Assembly (NCBI RefSeq): GCF_014645815.1
Contig: NZ_BMML01000010.1
Location: 62,001-126,000, forward strand
Source: Streptomyces fuscichromogenes
GTDB lineage: Bacteria > Actinomycetota > Actinomycetes > Streptomycetales > Streptomycetaceae
Reading direction: 5' to 3'
DNA: 64,000 nt
Shown here: positions 19,765-27,387 of the stretch, in pieces
How positions within the stretch are numbered: position 1 is the first letter of the stretch
Layout: each line of letters starts with the position of its first letter
Program-made: the position numbers and the translations under genes
The notes under the pieces: generated by a model
What the model saw: the letters and a program-made list of their open reading frames with translations, nothing else
Databases searched by the model: none
Told to the model about the DNA's origin: nothing

Positions 19765-20589
19765 TCAGATCAGGTTCTTGTAGAGGACGTACGACACGGT
19801 GACGTACCCGAGCGACTCGTAGAGCCGTTCGGCCGGGGTGTTGCCGGCGAAGACGTTGAGGCCGAGGACGCGTCTGCCGGCGGCGATCGTCTGGTTCTCC
19901 GCCAGCAGCATCAGGGTGCGGCCGTGCCCCCGGCCGCGGTGGGCGGCGCCGGCCCTGACGTCGTACACCCAGGCCTCGTTCTCCCGGAAGGCCACCCACA
20001 GGGTGCCGACGCGGGTCCCCTCGTGTTCGAGGATGCTGAACCGCATGTCCTCCGTGCCGAGCCCCCGCGGCAGCAGCCGCTCGTGGTCGCGCCGGGACTT
20101 CTCCCGCGCCTCGGCCTCGGGCAGGCCCCGCTCGGTCCACGTGCGCGTGTACGACTCGGACTCGTACGCGAGCCACTCCTCGTACTCCACCTCGGTCATG
20201 GAACGGCCCAGGCTGCCCGTCGGCAGGGCGGGCGGGGTGTCGCCGAGCCGCTTCTCCATGCCCCGGTTGCGCGGGACGTAGCCGAGCGCGTCGACGAGCC
20301 GCCGCGCGGGCTCCGCGGCGGCGGGGACGCTCAGCTCGACCTGCCGGCAGCCCCAGCCGCGCGCCACCTCCTCCGCGGCGAGCGCGGCCACCGTGCCCCG
20401 GCCCCGGCGGCGGTCGGGCTCCTCGATGCGCAGGTCGACGATCCGGGCCACCCGGGGGCCGAGACTGAGCGAGGTGCCGAGATGGAGGGTGCCGACGGGC
20501 CTGCTGTTCACGCACACCTGGAAGCGGCGGGACAGCGCTCCGTCGGCGCCGTGCTGAAGCGGCTCGGTCGGCCGCAGGGTCGTGGTCAT
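19765..20589 (-). CDS. tandem GNAT N-acetyltransferase
   Basis: A 274-residue protein with two GNAT folds. The N-terminal half has DLRIEEPDRRRGRGTVAALAAEE (a degenerate acetyl-CoA loop). The C-terminal half has VYDVRAGAAHRGRGHGRTLMLLAE, a good Q/RxxGxG/A loop, followed by LGLNVFAGNTPAERLYESLGY, the classic last GNAT strand. Probably only the C-terminal half is catalytic. The acceptor substrate is unknown. It starts at ATG 20589, with no strong ribosome site. Confidence 0.85.
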   Translation of the reverse strand: MTTTLRPTEPLQHGADGALSRRFQVCVNSRPVGTLHLGTSLSLGPRVARIVDLRIEEPDRRRGRGTVAALAAEEVARGWGCRQVELSVPAAAEPARRLVDALGYVPRNRGMEKRLGDTPPALPTGSLGRSMTEVEYEEWLAYESESYTRTWTERGLPEAEAREKSRRDHERLLPRGLGTEDMRFSILEHEGTRVGTLWVAFRENEAWVYDVRAGAAHRGRGHGRTLMLLAENQTIAAGRRVLGLNVFAGNTPAERLYESLGYVTVSYVLYKNLI

Positions 20590-20643
20590 CAGGGGTGTTC
20601 TACCCGCCAAGGGCGCACCACGTCTGCCCAACAAAGCGGGCTT

Positions 20644-21465
20644 TTACGGGTCCAGGTCCTGGCCCGACCGCTCGTCGAAGACGCGCATGGCCTTGGCGGT
20701 CACCGGGCCGGGGGCGCCGGGGAGTTCGCGGTCGTCGACGCGGTGCACGGCCTGGACGTCGCGCAGGGTGGAGGTGAGGAAGATCTCGTCGGCCCGCTCC
20801 AGCACGTCCAGGGGCAGGTCGGTCTCGTGGGCGCCGGTCCACTCGACGGCGAGGGCCCGGGTGATGCCGGCCAGGCAGCCCGAGGCGACCGGCGGGGTGT
20901 GGATCTCGCCGTCGAGGACGACGAAGACGTTGGAGCCGGTGCCCTCGCAGAGCTGCCCGACGGTGTTGGCGAACAGGGCCTCGGAGGCTCCGTGTTGGTT
21001 CGCTCGGGCGAGGGCGACGACGTTCTCGGCGTACGAGGTGGTCTTGAGTCCGGTGAGCGCGCCGCGCTCGTTGCGGGTCCAGGGGACCGTGATCACGGCG
21101 GTGGAGTCGGCGCGCCGGCCGGTCTCGCCGAGGGCGACGACGAGGGTCGGGCCCTGGTCGCCGCGGTCGGAGCCGAGGGGGCCGTGGCCGCCCGTGTAGG
21201 TGATGCGCAGCCGGCCCAGCGGCATCGGGTTGGCCGCGAGGACCGCCTCGCAGGCCCGGCGGACCTCGTCGTGGTCGGGGTCCGGCAGGCCGAGGCCCCG
21301 GGCCGAGCGGGTCAGCCGGTCGAGATGGCGGGTGAGCGCGAAGAGCCGGCCCTCCGTCGCCTTCACCGTCTCGAAGATGCCGTCCCCCACGGTCAGCCCG
21401 TGGTCGAAGACCGAGACGCGCGCGGACTCGACGTCCTGCAGCCCGCCGTCCAGCCAGATCCTCAC
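20644..21465 (-). CDS. aminotransferase class IV, aminodeoxychorismate lyase-like
   Basis: A 273-residue fold-type IV PLP enzyme. VFDHGLTVGDGIFETVKATEGRLFALTRHLDRL is the class IV N-terminus, TSYAENVVALARANQHGASEALFAN contains the PLP Lys region, and EGTGSNVFVV is the conserved phosphate-binding segment. Paired with a chorismate-binding enzyme, it most likely releases 4-aminobenzoate and pyruvate from aminodeoxychorismate (PabC). A branched-chain or D-amino-acid transaminase role is less likely. Its GTG overlaps the upstream TGA (GTGA at 21462-21465), giving translational coupling. Confidence 0.85.
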   Translation of the reverse strand: MRIWLDGGLQDVESARVSVFDHGLTVGDGIFETVKATEGRLFALTRHLDRLTRSARGLGLPDPDHDEVRRACEAVLAANPMPLGRLRITYTGGHGPLGSDRGDQGPTLVVALGETGRRADSTAVITVPWTRNERGALTGLKTTSYAENVVALARANQHGASEALFANTVGQLCEGTGSNVFVVLDGEIHTPPVASGCLAGITRALAVEWTGAHETDLPLDVLERADEIFLTSTLRDVQAVHRVDDRELPGAPGPVTAKAMRVFDERSGQDLDP

Positions 21466-22511
21466 CTGAGACCCCCTTCTTTCATGTCGTACGCACCCGA
21501 CGCTACCGCGAGCAGCCGGGCGGCCTTCAGCTCGGTCTCCCGCCATTCGCCGTCGGGGTCGGAACCCCAGGTGATCCCGGCGCCGGTGCCGAACCGGAGC
21601 ACGTCACCGTCGCCGGACCGGTCGATCCAGAAGGTGCGGATGCCGACGGCCAGCTCGCCGACGCCCCGGTCCGCGTCCACCCAGCCGATGCCGCCGCAGT
21701 ACGGGCCGCGCGGCGCGGTCTCCAGGGCCTCGATGATCCGCAGCGCGCTCGACTTCGGCGCGCCGGTGACCGAGCCGGGCGGGAAGGCCGCGGCGAGCAG
21801 CTCGGGCCAGCCGGCGTCCGCGTCCAGCTCGCCCCGGACGGTCGAGACGAGGTGGACGAGCCCCGGGTGCTTCTCGACGGCGCACAGGTCGGGGACGGTC
21901 ACCGTGCCGGTGGCGCAGACCCGCCCGATGTCGTTGCGGACCAGGTCGACGATCATCACGTTCTCGGCGTAGTCCTTCTCCAGGAGGTCCGCCTCGGTAC
22001 GGCCGGTGCCCTTGATGGGTCCGCTCTCGACGGTCCGCCCCGTCCGGCGCAGGAACAGCTCGGGCGATGCGGTGGCGGTCTCCACCCCGTGTTCTGGCAG
22101 GCGAATCGTTCCGGCATACGGCGCCGGGTTGCCGCGGGCCAGCAGTGCGGTCAGGGCGTCCACGTCGGCGTCCGGGGCGACCGGGGCGGACAGCACGCGG
22201 CACAGGTTGGCCTGGTAGACCTCGCCGGCCGCGATGTGCTCGCGGATCCGCCGCACCGCCGCCGTGTACGCGGCGCGGTCGAGGGACGACGTCCAGTCAC
22301 CGGTCGCCGGTCCCCGCCACTCCCCCGGCACCGGCGCGGGCACCGGTTCCTCCCGTACGTCGCCGAACCGCGCGCAGGTCAGCCGGCCCTCGAAATCCGC
22401 GCAGACGGCCCAGAATCCGGAGGACTCCAGGGCCGCGGGATCACTGGTGACGTCGAGCAGCCCGGTGGCGACGCGGTCGCCGAACCGGGCGAGAGGAGGG
22501 TGATGGAGCAC
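21462..22511 (-). CDS. chorismate-binding protein, aminodeoxychorismate synthase component I-like
   Basis: A 349-residue enzyme of the anthranilate/aminodeoxychorismate synthase I family. Visible are YQANLCRVLSAPV, SPELFLRRTGRTVESGPIKGTGRT (the PIKGT motif favours aminodeoxychorismate synthesis), NDIGRVC, GSVTGAPKSSALRIIEALE and GIGWVD. It aminates chorismate with an amidotransferase subunit encoded elsewhere, and the product goes to the coupled lyase for folate or aromatic precursors. GTG 22511 was chosen: a -10-like TAGACT (22519-22524) stands seven bases upstream, which fits a leaderless mRNA. Confidence 0.85.
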   Translation of the reverse strand: MLHHPPLARFGDRVATGLLDVTSDPAALESSGFWAVCADFEGRLTCARFGDVREEPVPAPVPGEWRGPATGDWTSSLDRAAYTAAVRRIREHIAAGEVYQANLCRVLSAPVAPDADVDALTALLARGNPAPYAGTIRLPEHGVETATASPELFLRRTGRTVESGPIKGTGRTEADLLEKDYAENVMIVDLVRNDIGRVCATGTVTVPDLCAVEKHPGLVHLVSTVRGELDADAGWPELLAAAFPPGSVTGAPKSSALRIIEALETAPRGPYCGGIGWVDADRGVGELAVGIRTFWIDRSGDGDVLRFGTGAGITWGSDPDGEWRETELKAARLLAVASGAYDMKEGGLR

Positions 22512-22518
22512 GTCGTCG

Positions 22519-22524
22519 AGTCTA
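22519..22524 (-). promoter_or_regulatory. -10 element of a probable leaderless transcript (chorismate-binding gene)
   Basis: TAGACT on the minus strand is followed by seven bases and GTG 22511, with no Shine-Dalgarno sequence between. The spacing is that of leaderless promoters in actinobacteria. Confidence 0.5.
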
Positions 22525-22620
22525 TGGCGGGTGTCCTCGGGGTGACCCGGGCATGTCGTCAAGGGGGTCCTGACCACCTCGTCCGTCGGGTGAGGCGCAG
22601 CACGCTGCGCAAACGCGTTT

Positions 22621-22648
22621 TTGTGCTGGCCGGGGAATCCGCTAGAGT
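22621..22648 (+). promoter_or_regulatory. promoter of the five-tRNA cluster
   Basis: TTGTGC (22621-22626) and TAGAGT (22643-22648) are separated by 16 bases, 42 bases upstream of tRNA-Gly. No other promoter-like pair was seen between the five tRNAs, so they are probably one transcript. Confidence 0.5.
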
Positions 22649-22689
22649 TCAACACGTCGCCGGGACGCGAGAGCGGACCGAAACGACAG

Positions 22690-22762
22690 GCGGACGTAGC
22701 TCAGTTGGTAGAGCGCAACCTTGCCAAGGTTGAGGTCGCGAGTTCGAGCCTCGTCGTCCGCT
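22690..22762 (+). tRNA. tRNA-Gly (anticodon GCC)
   Basis: A 73-base cloverleaf: acceptor GCGGACG/CGTCCGC, anticodon stem CAACC/GGTTG around TTGCCAA, and T-loop GTTCGAGCC. CCA is not encoded. Confidence 0.95.
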
Positions 22763-22800
22763 CGAAGGAATGAGGGGTCTTCCCGATCCCCTACACTCCT

Positions 22801-22871
22801 GGTGGAGTGGCCGAGAGGCGAGGCAACGGCCTGCAAAGCCGTCTACACGGGTTCAAATCCCGTCTCCACCT
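22801..22871 (+). tRNA. tRNA-Cys (anticodon GCA)
   Basis: A 71-base cloverleaf: acceptor GGTGGAG/CTCCACC and anticodon stem ACGGC/GCCGT around CTGCAAA. The 3' CCA is encoded at 22872-22874. Confidence 0.95.
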
Positions 22872-22875
22872 CCAA

Positions 22876-22947
22876 GGACGATTAGCTCAGCGGGAGAGCG
22901 CTTCCCTGACACGGAAGAGGTCACTGGTTCAATCCCAGTATCGTCCA
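22876..22947 (+). tRNA. tRNA-Val (anticodon GAC), copy 1 of 3
   Basis: A 72-base cloverleaf: acceptor GGACGAT/ATCGTCC and anticodon stem CTTCC/GGAAG around CTGACAC. It begins two bases after the encoded CCA of tRNA-Cys. CCA is not encoded. Confidence 0.95.
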
Positions 22948-22981
22948 CTGGATCCTGGCCGGAGGGCCTGAGATCTGCCCC

Positions 22982-23053
22982 GCGCGATTAGCTCAGCGGG
23001 AGAGCGCTTCCCTGACACGGAAGAGGTCACTGGTTCAATCCCAGTATCGCGCA
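22982..23053 (+). tRNA. tRNA-Val (anticodon GAC), copy 2 of 3, variant acceptor stem
   Basis: The body is identical to the flanking copies, but the acceptor stem is GCGCGAT/ATCGCGC. Pairs 2-71 and 3-70 are changed on both strands, so pairing is preserved. CCA is not encoded. Confidence 0.95.
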
Positions 23054-23087
23054 CGCACCGCTCATGATCTTCGAATCATGATCCCGA

Positions 23088-23159
23088 GGACGATTAGCTC
23101 AGCGGGAGAGCGCTTCCCTGACACGGAAGAGGTCACTGGTTCAATCCCAGTATCGTCCA
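23088..23159 (+). tRNA. tRNA-Val (anticodon GAC), copy 3 of 3
   Basis: Identical over 72 bases to copy 1 (acceptor GGACGAT/ATCGTCC, anticodon loop CTGACAC). It is followed after ten bases by a strong terminator. Confidence 0.95.
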
Positions 23160-23169
23160 CACAGCAAAG

Positions 23170-23202
23170 AGCCCCGGCCGTCTCCACGGCCGGGGCTTCT
23201 TC
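23170..23202. terminator. bidirectional terminator between tRNA cluster and zinc-ribbon gene
   Basis: A perfect 12-base stem (AGCCCCGGCCGT and its complement, loop CTCC) is followed by TCTTC on the plus strand. It sits between convergent transcription units. Confidence 0.85.
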
Positions 23203-23208
23203 GTGCGG

Positions 23209-23520
23209 TCAGCTGGAGAAGAGCATGTGCGCCCAGCTCTTGTTGTGGCCGTGATGGCCGCCGTGGCCGCCGTAGTGACCGTGGCCGCCGCCGTGGTGGC
23301 CGCCACCGTGCTGCGGGGCGCCCCAGGCCGGCGCGGGCGGGGCCGGGTAGGCCTGCGGAGCCGGCGGCGGGACCGGCTTGGACCACTGTGCCTCCAGCTG
23401 GGTCAGCGCCTCCAGCTCGCCGTAGTCGAGGAAGATGCCCCGGCAGCCGCTGCACTGCTCGATCTGGACGCCGTTGCGGTTGTAGGTGTGCATCGGCGCA
23501 TGACACTTCGGACACTGCAT
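23209..23520 (-). CDS. TFIIB-type zinc-ribbon protein with Gly/His-rich tail
   Basis: A 103-residue protein. The N-terminal zinc ribbon has CPKC (3-6) and CSGC (23-26) in CSGCRGIFLDYGELEAL, the zf-TFIIB signature. A Pro-rich linker follows, then a tail of Gly-Gly-His repeats (about residues 72-92) ending NKSWAHMLFSS. The tail could bind further metal. The function of this family in bacteria is not established. ATG 23520 is preceded by AGGAG about six bases upstream. It is convergent with the tRNA cluster. Confidence 0.85.
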   Translation of the reverse strand: MQCPKCHAPMHTYNRNGVQIEQCSGCRGIFLDYGELEALTQLEAQWSKPVPPPAPQAYPAPPAPAWGAPQHGGGHHGGGHGHYGGHGGHHGHNKSWAHMLFSS

Positions 23521-23664
23521 GGTCGGCTCAACTCCTCGCCGGTAAAAACTGCTTCACGTTCTTCCAGGACAGACTCCGTCCGACCCTGGCCGGTTGCAGC
23601 CTACTTCGGGAAATCGTGCGTCAACCGGACGGAGCCCGAGGTCCCTCCAGGACCGCGCCGGGTG

Positions 23665-24591
23665 TCATTCCGGGGCCATCCGGGCACAAGCATCGATCAG
23701 GGACTGCTCGACCTCGTCCAGGGGCCGGTCCGCCGCGAGCGCCTTGGCGAGGTAGCGCGCACCGGTCTGGACGGTGAGGGCGCGGGCCGGGACGTCCAGG
23801 GCGGGCCAGGGGTCGCCGTCCTCCGGAACCGCCGGACCGCCGGCCGCGCGGTAGGCGGCGAGGAAGCGGGCCCACTCGTCCGGCGGCAGGAGTCCGCAGG
23901 CGTACCAGGAGGCGGGGCGGGCGAGGTCCCAGGCGGGGACGCCGACGCCGAGATCATCGACGTCGATGAGCCGCCACGGACCGTCCGGCGCCGGGTGCCG
24001 GACCAGCTGGCCGAGGTGCAGGTCGCCATGGCAGAGGGTGCGAGGGCCCGGCATCGGGGCCTCGGCGCGGGCCCAGGCGGGCAGCGCGGACCAGGCACGC
24101 AGGACGGGCGGGGCGGCGGGATGGGCGGTGCCGGTGCCGTCGAGTGCCGCATGGAGCCTGGTCACCGCCTGGGCCGCCTTGGCGGGGCCGCGCATCCAGG
24201 GTGCGGCAGGGGTGGGCGGAGTGCGGTGGAGCCGGGCGAGCAGGGTGGCGGCGGCTTCCCAGGGGGCGGTGTCCGGGACGTCGGGGTCCAGGGGGACGCC
24301 GTACGGCCAGAGGGTGACCGGACGGTCGTCGACGAAGGCGGCGGGGGCCGGGGTGAGGGGCGGGAGGAAGACGTCGGGGAGTCGGGCGGCGATGGCCAGG
24401 CGGCGGGTGAGGGCGGTGGAGTCGGTGCCGGGGGCGTGGGCCTTCGCGACGGTGTCCGCGTGGCGCAGGACCGTGGTGTCGGGGCGGTGGGCGAGGGTGG
24501 CGGTGCCGCAGGTGCCGTGGCAGGGGGCCGCGTCGGGGTGGGCGGCGGCGGTGACCCTGGCGGTCAGTTGGGGTACTACGTCTGCGGTCAT
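23665..24591 (-). CDS. aminoglycoside phosphotransferase-fold kinase
   Basis: A 308-residue protein kinase-like enzyme of the APH/choline-kinase superfamily. The Brenner motif reads CHGDLHLGQLV (Asp in HGD as catalytic base, with Gln in place of the usual Asn, as in maltokinases), followed by the metal site LIDVDDLGVGVPAWDLARP. The N-terminal lobe carries VLRHADTVAKAHAP with a candidate ATP-binding Lys. It phosphorylates an unknown small molecule, and aminoglycoside resistance should not be assumed. ATG 24591 has a GGGGGA ribosome site. Its upstream side holds dispersed intergenic repeats. Confidence 0.8.
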   Translation of the reverse strand: MTADVVPQLTARVTAAAHPDAAPCHGTCGTATLAHRPDTTVLRHADTVAKAHAPGTDSTALTRRLAIAARLPDVFLPPLTPAPAAFVDDRPVTLWPYGVPLDPDVPDTAPWEAAATLLARLHRTPPTPAAPWMRGPAKAAQAVTRLHAALDGTGTAHPAAPPVLRAWSALPAWARAEAPMPGPRTLCHGDLHLGQLVRHPAPDGPWRLIDVDDLGVGVPAWDLARPASWYACGLLPPDEWARFLAAYRAAGGPAVPEDGDPWPALDVPARALTVQTGARYLAKALAADRPLDEVEQSLIDACARMAPE

Positions 24592-24715
24592 GGGGTCCCC
24601 CGGGAGGTGCGGCTGTGCTGCGGTGAGGGTACGTGGGTGCGGTGGACCGGGGTTCACACGCGACCGGGACGGGGCCGGGGTACCGGCGTTTCACTCGCCC
24701 GCGCTCGCGGGGTGC

Positions 24716-24762
24716 CGCTGCGCCCACCCGTGCCGCCCTGCGGCACGCCTGCCCGCAGCTGA
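24716..24762. repeat. dispersed palindromic element (GCCCACCCG...CGCCTGCCC type), copy 1
   Basis: CGCCCACCCGTGCCGC and GCGGCACGCCTGCCCGC form an imperfect inverted repeat. The same layout recurs at 29653-29704 with compensating changes in the stem. Confidence 0.6.
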
Positions 24763-24764
24763 GT

Positions 24765-24806
24765 AGCGCCCCGTAGGGGCACGGGGAACTGCGCGATCAG
24801 CCCCCG
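24765..24806 (-). repeat. dispersed intergenic repeat (CGCAGTTCCCCGCGCCCC family), copy 1
   Basis: On the minus strand it reads CTGATCGCGCAGTTCCCCG followed by a short GCCCC/GGGGC hairpin. The same core recurs near 40797, 46071, 49421, 54834 and 62274. Confidence 0.75.
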
Positions 24807-24848
24807 CCGGTCGGCAGAGGAAAAGCGACCGCCGTCCGGGAAAAGAGC

Positions 24849-24882
24849 AATGCCGGCGCAGCTCCCCAGCTGCGCCGGCATT
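24849..24882. terminator. bidirectional intrinsic terminator
   Basis: A perfect 15-base stem (AATGCCGGCGCAGCT and its complement, loop CCCC) flanked by AAAAGAGC and TTTGCC. On the minus strand it ends the 58-residue membrane protein gene. Confidence 0.85.
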
Positions 24883-24968
24883 TTGCCGTCCGCCGCACCC
24901 CCGTCCCCACGGGGTTTCATGGGTGGATGTCCCCGCCCGGACCGCTCTTCCGGGCCTGGGGTCGCCGC

Positions 24969-25145
24969 TCAGCGCCCCAGCATCACTCCCACGGACGACG
25001 CCTGTGTGGCCACTGTCTCCCAGCCGTCGAAGACGAGGAGGAGCAGGGCCGCCAGGGGAAGGGCCATCAGTGTCGCCACCAGCGGGTGGCGACGGCCCTG
25101 TCGGCGGGGGCGGGTGGTGTGTGTCCGCTGTGCCGTAAGGGCCAT
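24969..25145 (-). CDS. 58-residue single-span membrane protein
   Basis: Starts at ATG 25145 with an excellent AGGAGAGGG ribosome site. A basic N-terminus (about residues 6-24, rich in Arg/Thr) precedes one transmembrane helix (PLVATLMALPLAALLLLVF) and an outside tail (DGWETVATQASSVGVMLGR). The positive-inside layout predicts N-in, C-out topology. A dedicated terminator lies downstream. I believe close relatives occur in other Streptomyces, but no function is known. Confidence 0.75.
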   Translation of the reverse strand: MALTAQRTHTTRPRRQGRRHPLVATLMALPLAALLLLVFDGWETVATQASSVGVMLGR

Positions 25146-25354
25146 GGTCCCTCTCCTGACCGTGCTCAGTTGTCGTTGGCAGCGGCGGGTGTCTGACCTC
25201 GGGGGACGAGTGCTGCACCCGCCGCTTGACCTCAAATCTAGGCGCGGGGCGGCTCGCGGACGTCATGCCCTCGTACCGAATCACGGGCCTCCGAGAGGAT
25301 GAGCCGTGACCTGCGGTCTACTCCCCTGGGTGGAGACGGGTCCTACGTCTGGTC

Positions 25355-25630
25355 CTACCCCTCGGGGTCTTCCCGGAGGGGGTGCCCGGTCCTTCCCGGT
25401 TTTTCCGAGCTGTCCTCGCGGGGCACCGGCTGCTCGACGAGGGCCAGGACCCGGGTCGCCATGAAGCGGGCGGTACGGACGACGCTGCCGTTTCGCGTGA
25501 CTTCGCTCACTTCCACCACCCCTCGTCGTACCGCTGTCTCCACCCGGCGGCCCGCCCTGCTCGCCACCACCTCGTAGGTACGGGTCGTGTCGCCGGCGTC
25601 GACGACTATCTCCACGCGGTCACCCTTCAC
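25355..25630 (-). CDS. small conserved basic/beta-rich protein of unknown function
   Basis: A 91-residue protein starting at GTG 25630 (GGGGG about a dozen bases upstream). The first 70 residues form alternating strands (DRVEIVVDAGDTTRTYEVVASR, RRVETAVRRGVVEVSEVTR, RTARFMATRVLALVEQ), compatible with a small beta-barrel. The tail is polar. Residues further upstream in the frame are not conserved-looking. It is divergent from the Ser/Thr kinase gene. I do not recognise the family. Confidence 0.55.
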   Translation of the reverse strand: MKGDRVEIVVDAGDTTRTYEVVASRAGRRVETAVRRGVVEVSEVTRNGSVVRTARFMATRVLALVEQPVPREDSSEKPGRTGHPLREDPEG

Positions 25631-25832
25631 AGCATCAATCCCCCTTCTGTGACGGCTTGTTGGAGCAGACAGATGCTCAAAGGAGCCGATAACGGCGCCT
25701 TCCTGACCACTTCTCAAGTCTCGCACCCGGCACTGACAATCCATCGATCCGAGAGGGCGCGGCCTCTGCGCACGGGCGGCCCGGTAAACGTAAGCTGTGC
25801 CACGTCAAACGGACCGGGCAGCGGGGATGAAC

Positions 25833-27143
25833 ATGGCGATGATGCGCCTGAGGCGCGAGGACCCGCGCGTCGTCGGCTCGTTCAGGCTTCACAGAAGGCT
25901 CGGCGCCGGCGGCATGGGCGTGGTCTACCTCGGCTCCGACAAGAAGGGGCAGCGGGTCGCGCTGAAGGTGATCCGGCCCGATCTGGCGGAGGACCAGGAG
26001 TTCCGGTCCCGGTTCGCCCGCGAGGTCTCGGCGGCCCGGCGGATCAGGGGCGGTTGCACGGCACGGCTGGTCGCGGCGGATCTGGACGCCGAGCGGCCGT
26101 GGTTCGCCACCCAGTACGTGCCCGGCCCCTCGCTGCACGACAAGGTCGCCGACGAGGGCCCGCTCGGCGCGGCCGAGGCGGCGGCGGTCGGGGCGGCGCT
26201 GTCCGAGGGCCTGGTCGCCGTGCACGAGGCCGGGGTCGTGCACCGGGACCTCAAGCCGTCCAACATCCTGCTGTCCCCGAAGGGGCCGCGGATCATCGAC
26301 TTCGGCATCGCCTGGGCCACCGGGGCCTCCACCCTCACCCACGTCGGTACCGCGGTCGGCTCCCCCGGGTTCCTCGCGCCCGAGCAGGTGCGCGGGGCGG
26401 CCGTGACCCCCGCCACGGACGTCTTCTCGCTCGGCGCGACCCTCGCCTACTCCTCGACCGGCGACTCGCCCTTCGGGCACGGCAGTTCCGAGGTGATGCT
26501 CTACCGGGTCGTCCACGAGGAGCCCCATCTGCAGGGGGTGCCGGACGCACTCGCACCGCTGGTGCGGGCCTGCCTGGCCAAGGACCCCGAGGAGCGGCCG
26601 AGCACGCTCCAGCTGTCGCTGCGGCTGAAGGAGATCGCCGCACGCGAGGCCCAGGGCCTGGCCGACGTACGGCCGCCCGCGCCGCGTGCCTCGGAGGCGG
26701 ACCGGCCCACCGGGCGGCTCACCGAGACCTACCCGGAGCCGCAGCGCACCCAGCGCCGGACGCAGTCCTCGCCGGGCACGCCGGTGCGGGGCGGCGCCCC
26801 CGCACGCGGCGGCAGCGGCCCGCGCCCGACCGGCGGGGTGCCGTCGCGGCCGAACGGCTCGCGTCCCACGCCCGCTCCGCGCGGCAACGGCACCCGGCCC
26901 GGAACCGGGAGCCGGTCCACGTCGCGTGGTGGTGGCGGGCGGCCGGCACCGCGCCCCACCGGTACCGGACGGCGGCCGGCCAATCCGCGGCTGCTGCGCC
27001 AGCGGCTGTTCGTGTTCGTCGTGGTGACCCTGCTGGTGGCGCTCGGCATCGCGCTGGCCCAGGGCTGTTCCGGGCCCGCGCACGGGATGGGCGTGCCCGG
27101 CGGTGGCGTACCGGCGAAGTCCGCGCCGGCCCTCAGGGAGTAG
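25833..27143 (+). CDS. membrane-anchored Ser/Thr protein kinase (Hanks type)
   Basis: A 436-residue kinase. The N-terminal catalytic domain (about 15-275) has the glycine loop GAGGMGVV (24-31), the ATP Lys45 in VALKV, HRDLKPSN (137-144), DFG (156-158) and APEQ, so it looks active. A Pro/Arg/Gly-rich linker (about 280-388) leads to one transmembrane helix (FVFVVVTLLVALGIALAQ, 393-410) and a short external tail without PASTA repeats. Several ATGs are clustered at the start. 25833 was chosen because GCGGGG lies six bases upstream. Substrates are unknown. Confidence 0.85.
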   Translation: MAMMRLRREDPRVVGSFRLHRRLGAGGMGVVYLGSDKKGQRVALKVIRPDLAEDQEFRSRFAREVSAARRIRGGCTARLVAADLDAERPWFATQYVPGPSLHDKVADEGPLGAAEAAAVGAALSEGLVAVHEAGVVHRDLKPSNILLSPKGPRIIDFGIAWATGASTLTHVGTAVGSPGFLAPEQVRGAAVTPATDVFSLGATLAYSSTGDSPFGHGSSEVMLYRVVHEEPHLQGVPDALAPLVRACLAKDPEERPSTLQLSLRLKEIAAREAQGLADVRPPAPRASEADRPTGRLTETYPEPQRTQRRTQSSPGTPVRGGAPARGGSGPRPTGGVPSRPNGSRPTPAPRGNGTRPGTGSRSTSRGGGGRPAPRPTGTGRRPANPRLLRQRLFVFVVVTLLVALGIALAQGCSGPAHGMGVPGGGVPAKSAPALRE

Positions 27144-27385
27144 CGCGCCGGCCCAGGCCGGGCAGGACGCGCTCGAAGAACTCCCGGTCGCGGTCGAAGA
27201 CCGGGGTCAGGGCGAGGAACTCCGCCGCCGTGACCCAGCGGAAGCCGGCGGCCTCGCCGGGGTCCGGGACCACGTCCTGGTCGGGGCCGGGGTCGCCGGT
27301 CCGCGCCGGATGACCAGCAGCCGGTCGCCGCGCCGCAGGACGGCGGGTCGCCGCGCCGCAGGACGGCGACGATCGCGTCCCGCAC
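27134..27385 (-). pseudogene. decayed NUDIX hydrolase gene (internal deletion plus 23-bp tandem duplication)
   Basis: Downstream of the TrmH-like gene, after a 2-base gap, GTG 27385 opens VRDAIVAVLRRGD, a normal NUDIX N-terminus. A perfect 23-base tandem duplication (27323-27345 and 27346-27368) then shifts the frame. Removing one copy restores RGDRLLVIRRGP. The next recognisable coding, in another frame, is PDPGEAAGFRWVTAAEFLAL and VFDRDREFFERVLPGL, the normal NUDIX C-terminus. The Nudix box itself (GX5EX7REUXEEXGU) is missing. The gene is therefore inactivated by at least two events. Confidence 0.75.
27323..27368. repeat. 23-bp perfect tandem duplication
   Basis: Two adjacent copies of a 23-base unit beginning GGTCGCCGCGCCGCAGG. 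Since 23 is not a multiple of three, the duplication frameshifts the NUDIX remnant. Confidence 0.9.
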
Positions 27386-27387
27386 GG

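Larger units (their letters stand above)
24592..24968. other. intergenic region with dispersed repeats and a terminator
   Basis: This 377-base spacer holds three items and no gene: a palindrome-like element at 24716-24762, related to one at 29653-29704; a copy of the common repeat at 24765-24806; and a bidirectional terminator at 24849-24882. Confidence 0.6.

Noticed and set aside
22876..23159. Regularly spaced near-identical 72-base repeats resembling a repeat-spacer array
   Set aside because: Each unit folds as a complete tRNA-Val cloverleaf; this is a tRNA cluster and not CRISPR.
23665..24591. Aminoglycoside-resistance gene
   Set aside because: The fold is shared by many small-molecule kinases, and no feature points to aminoglycosides; Gln in the Brenner motif resembles maltokinase-like enzymes.
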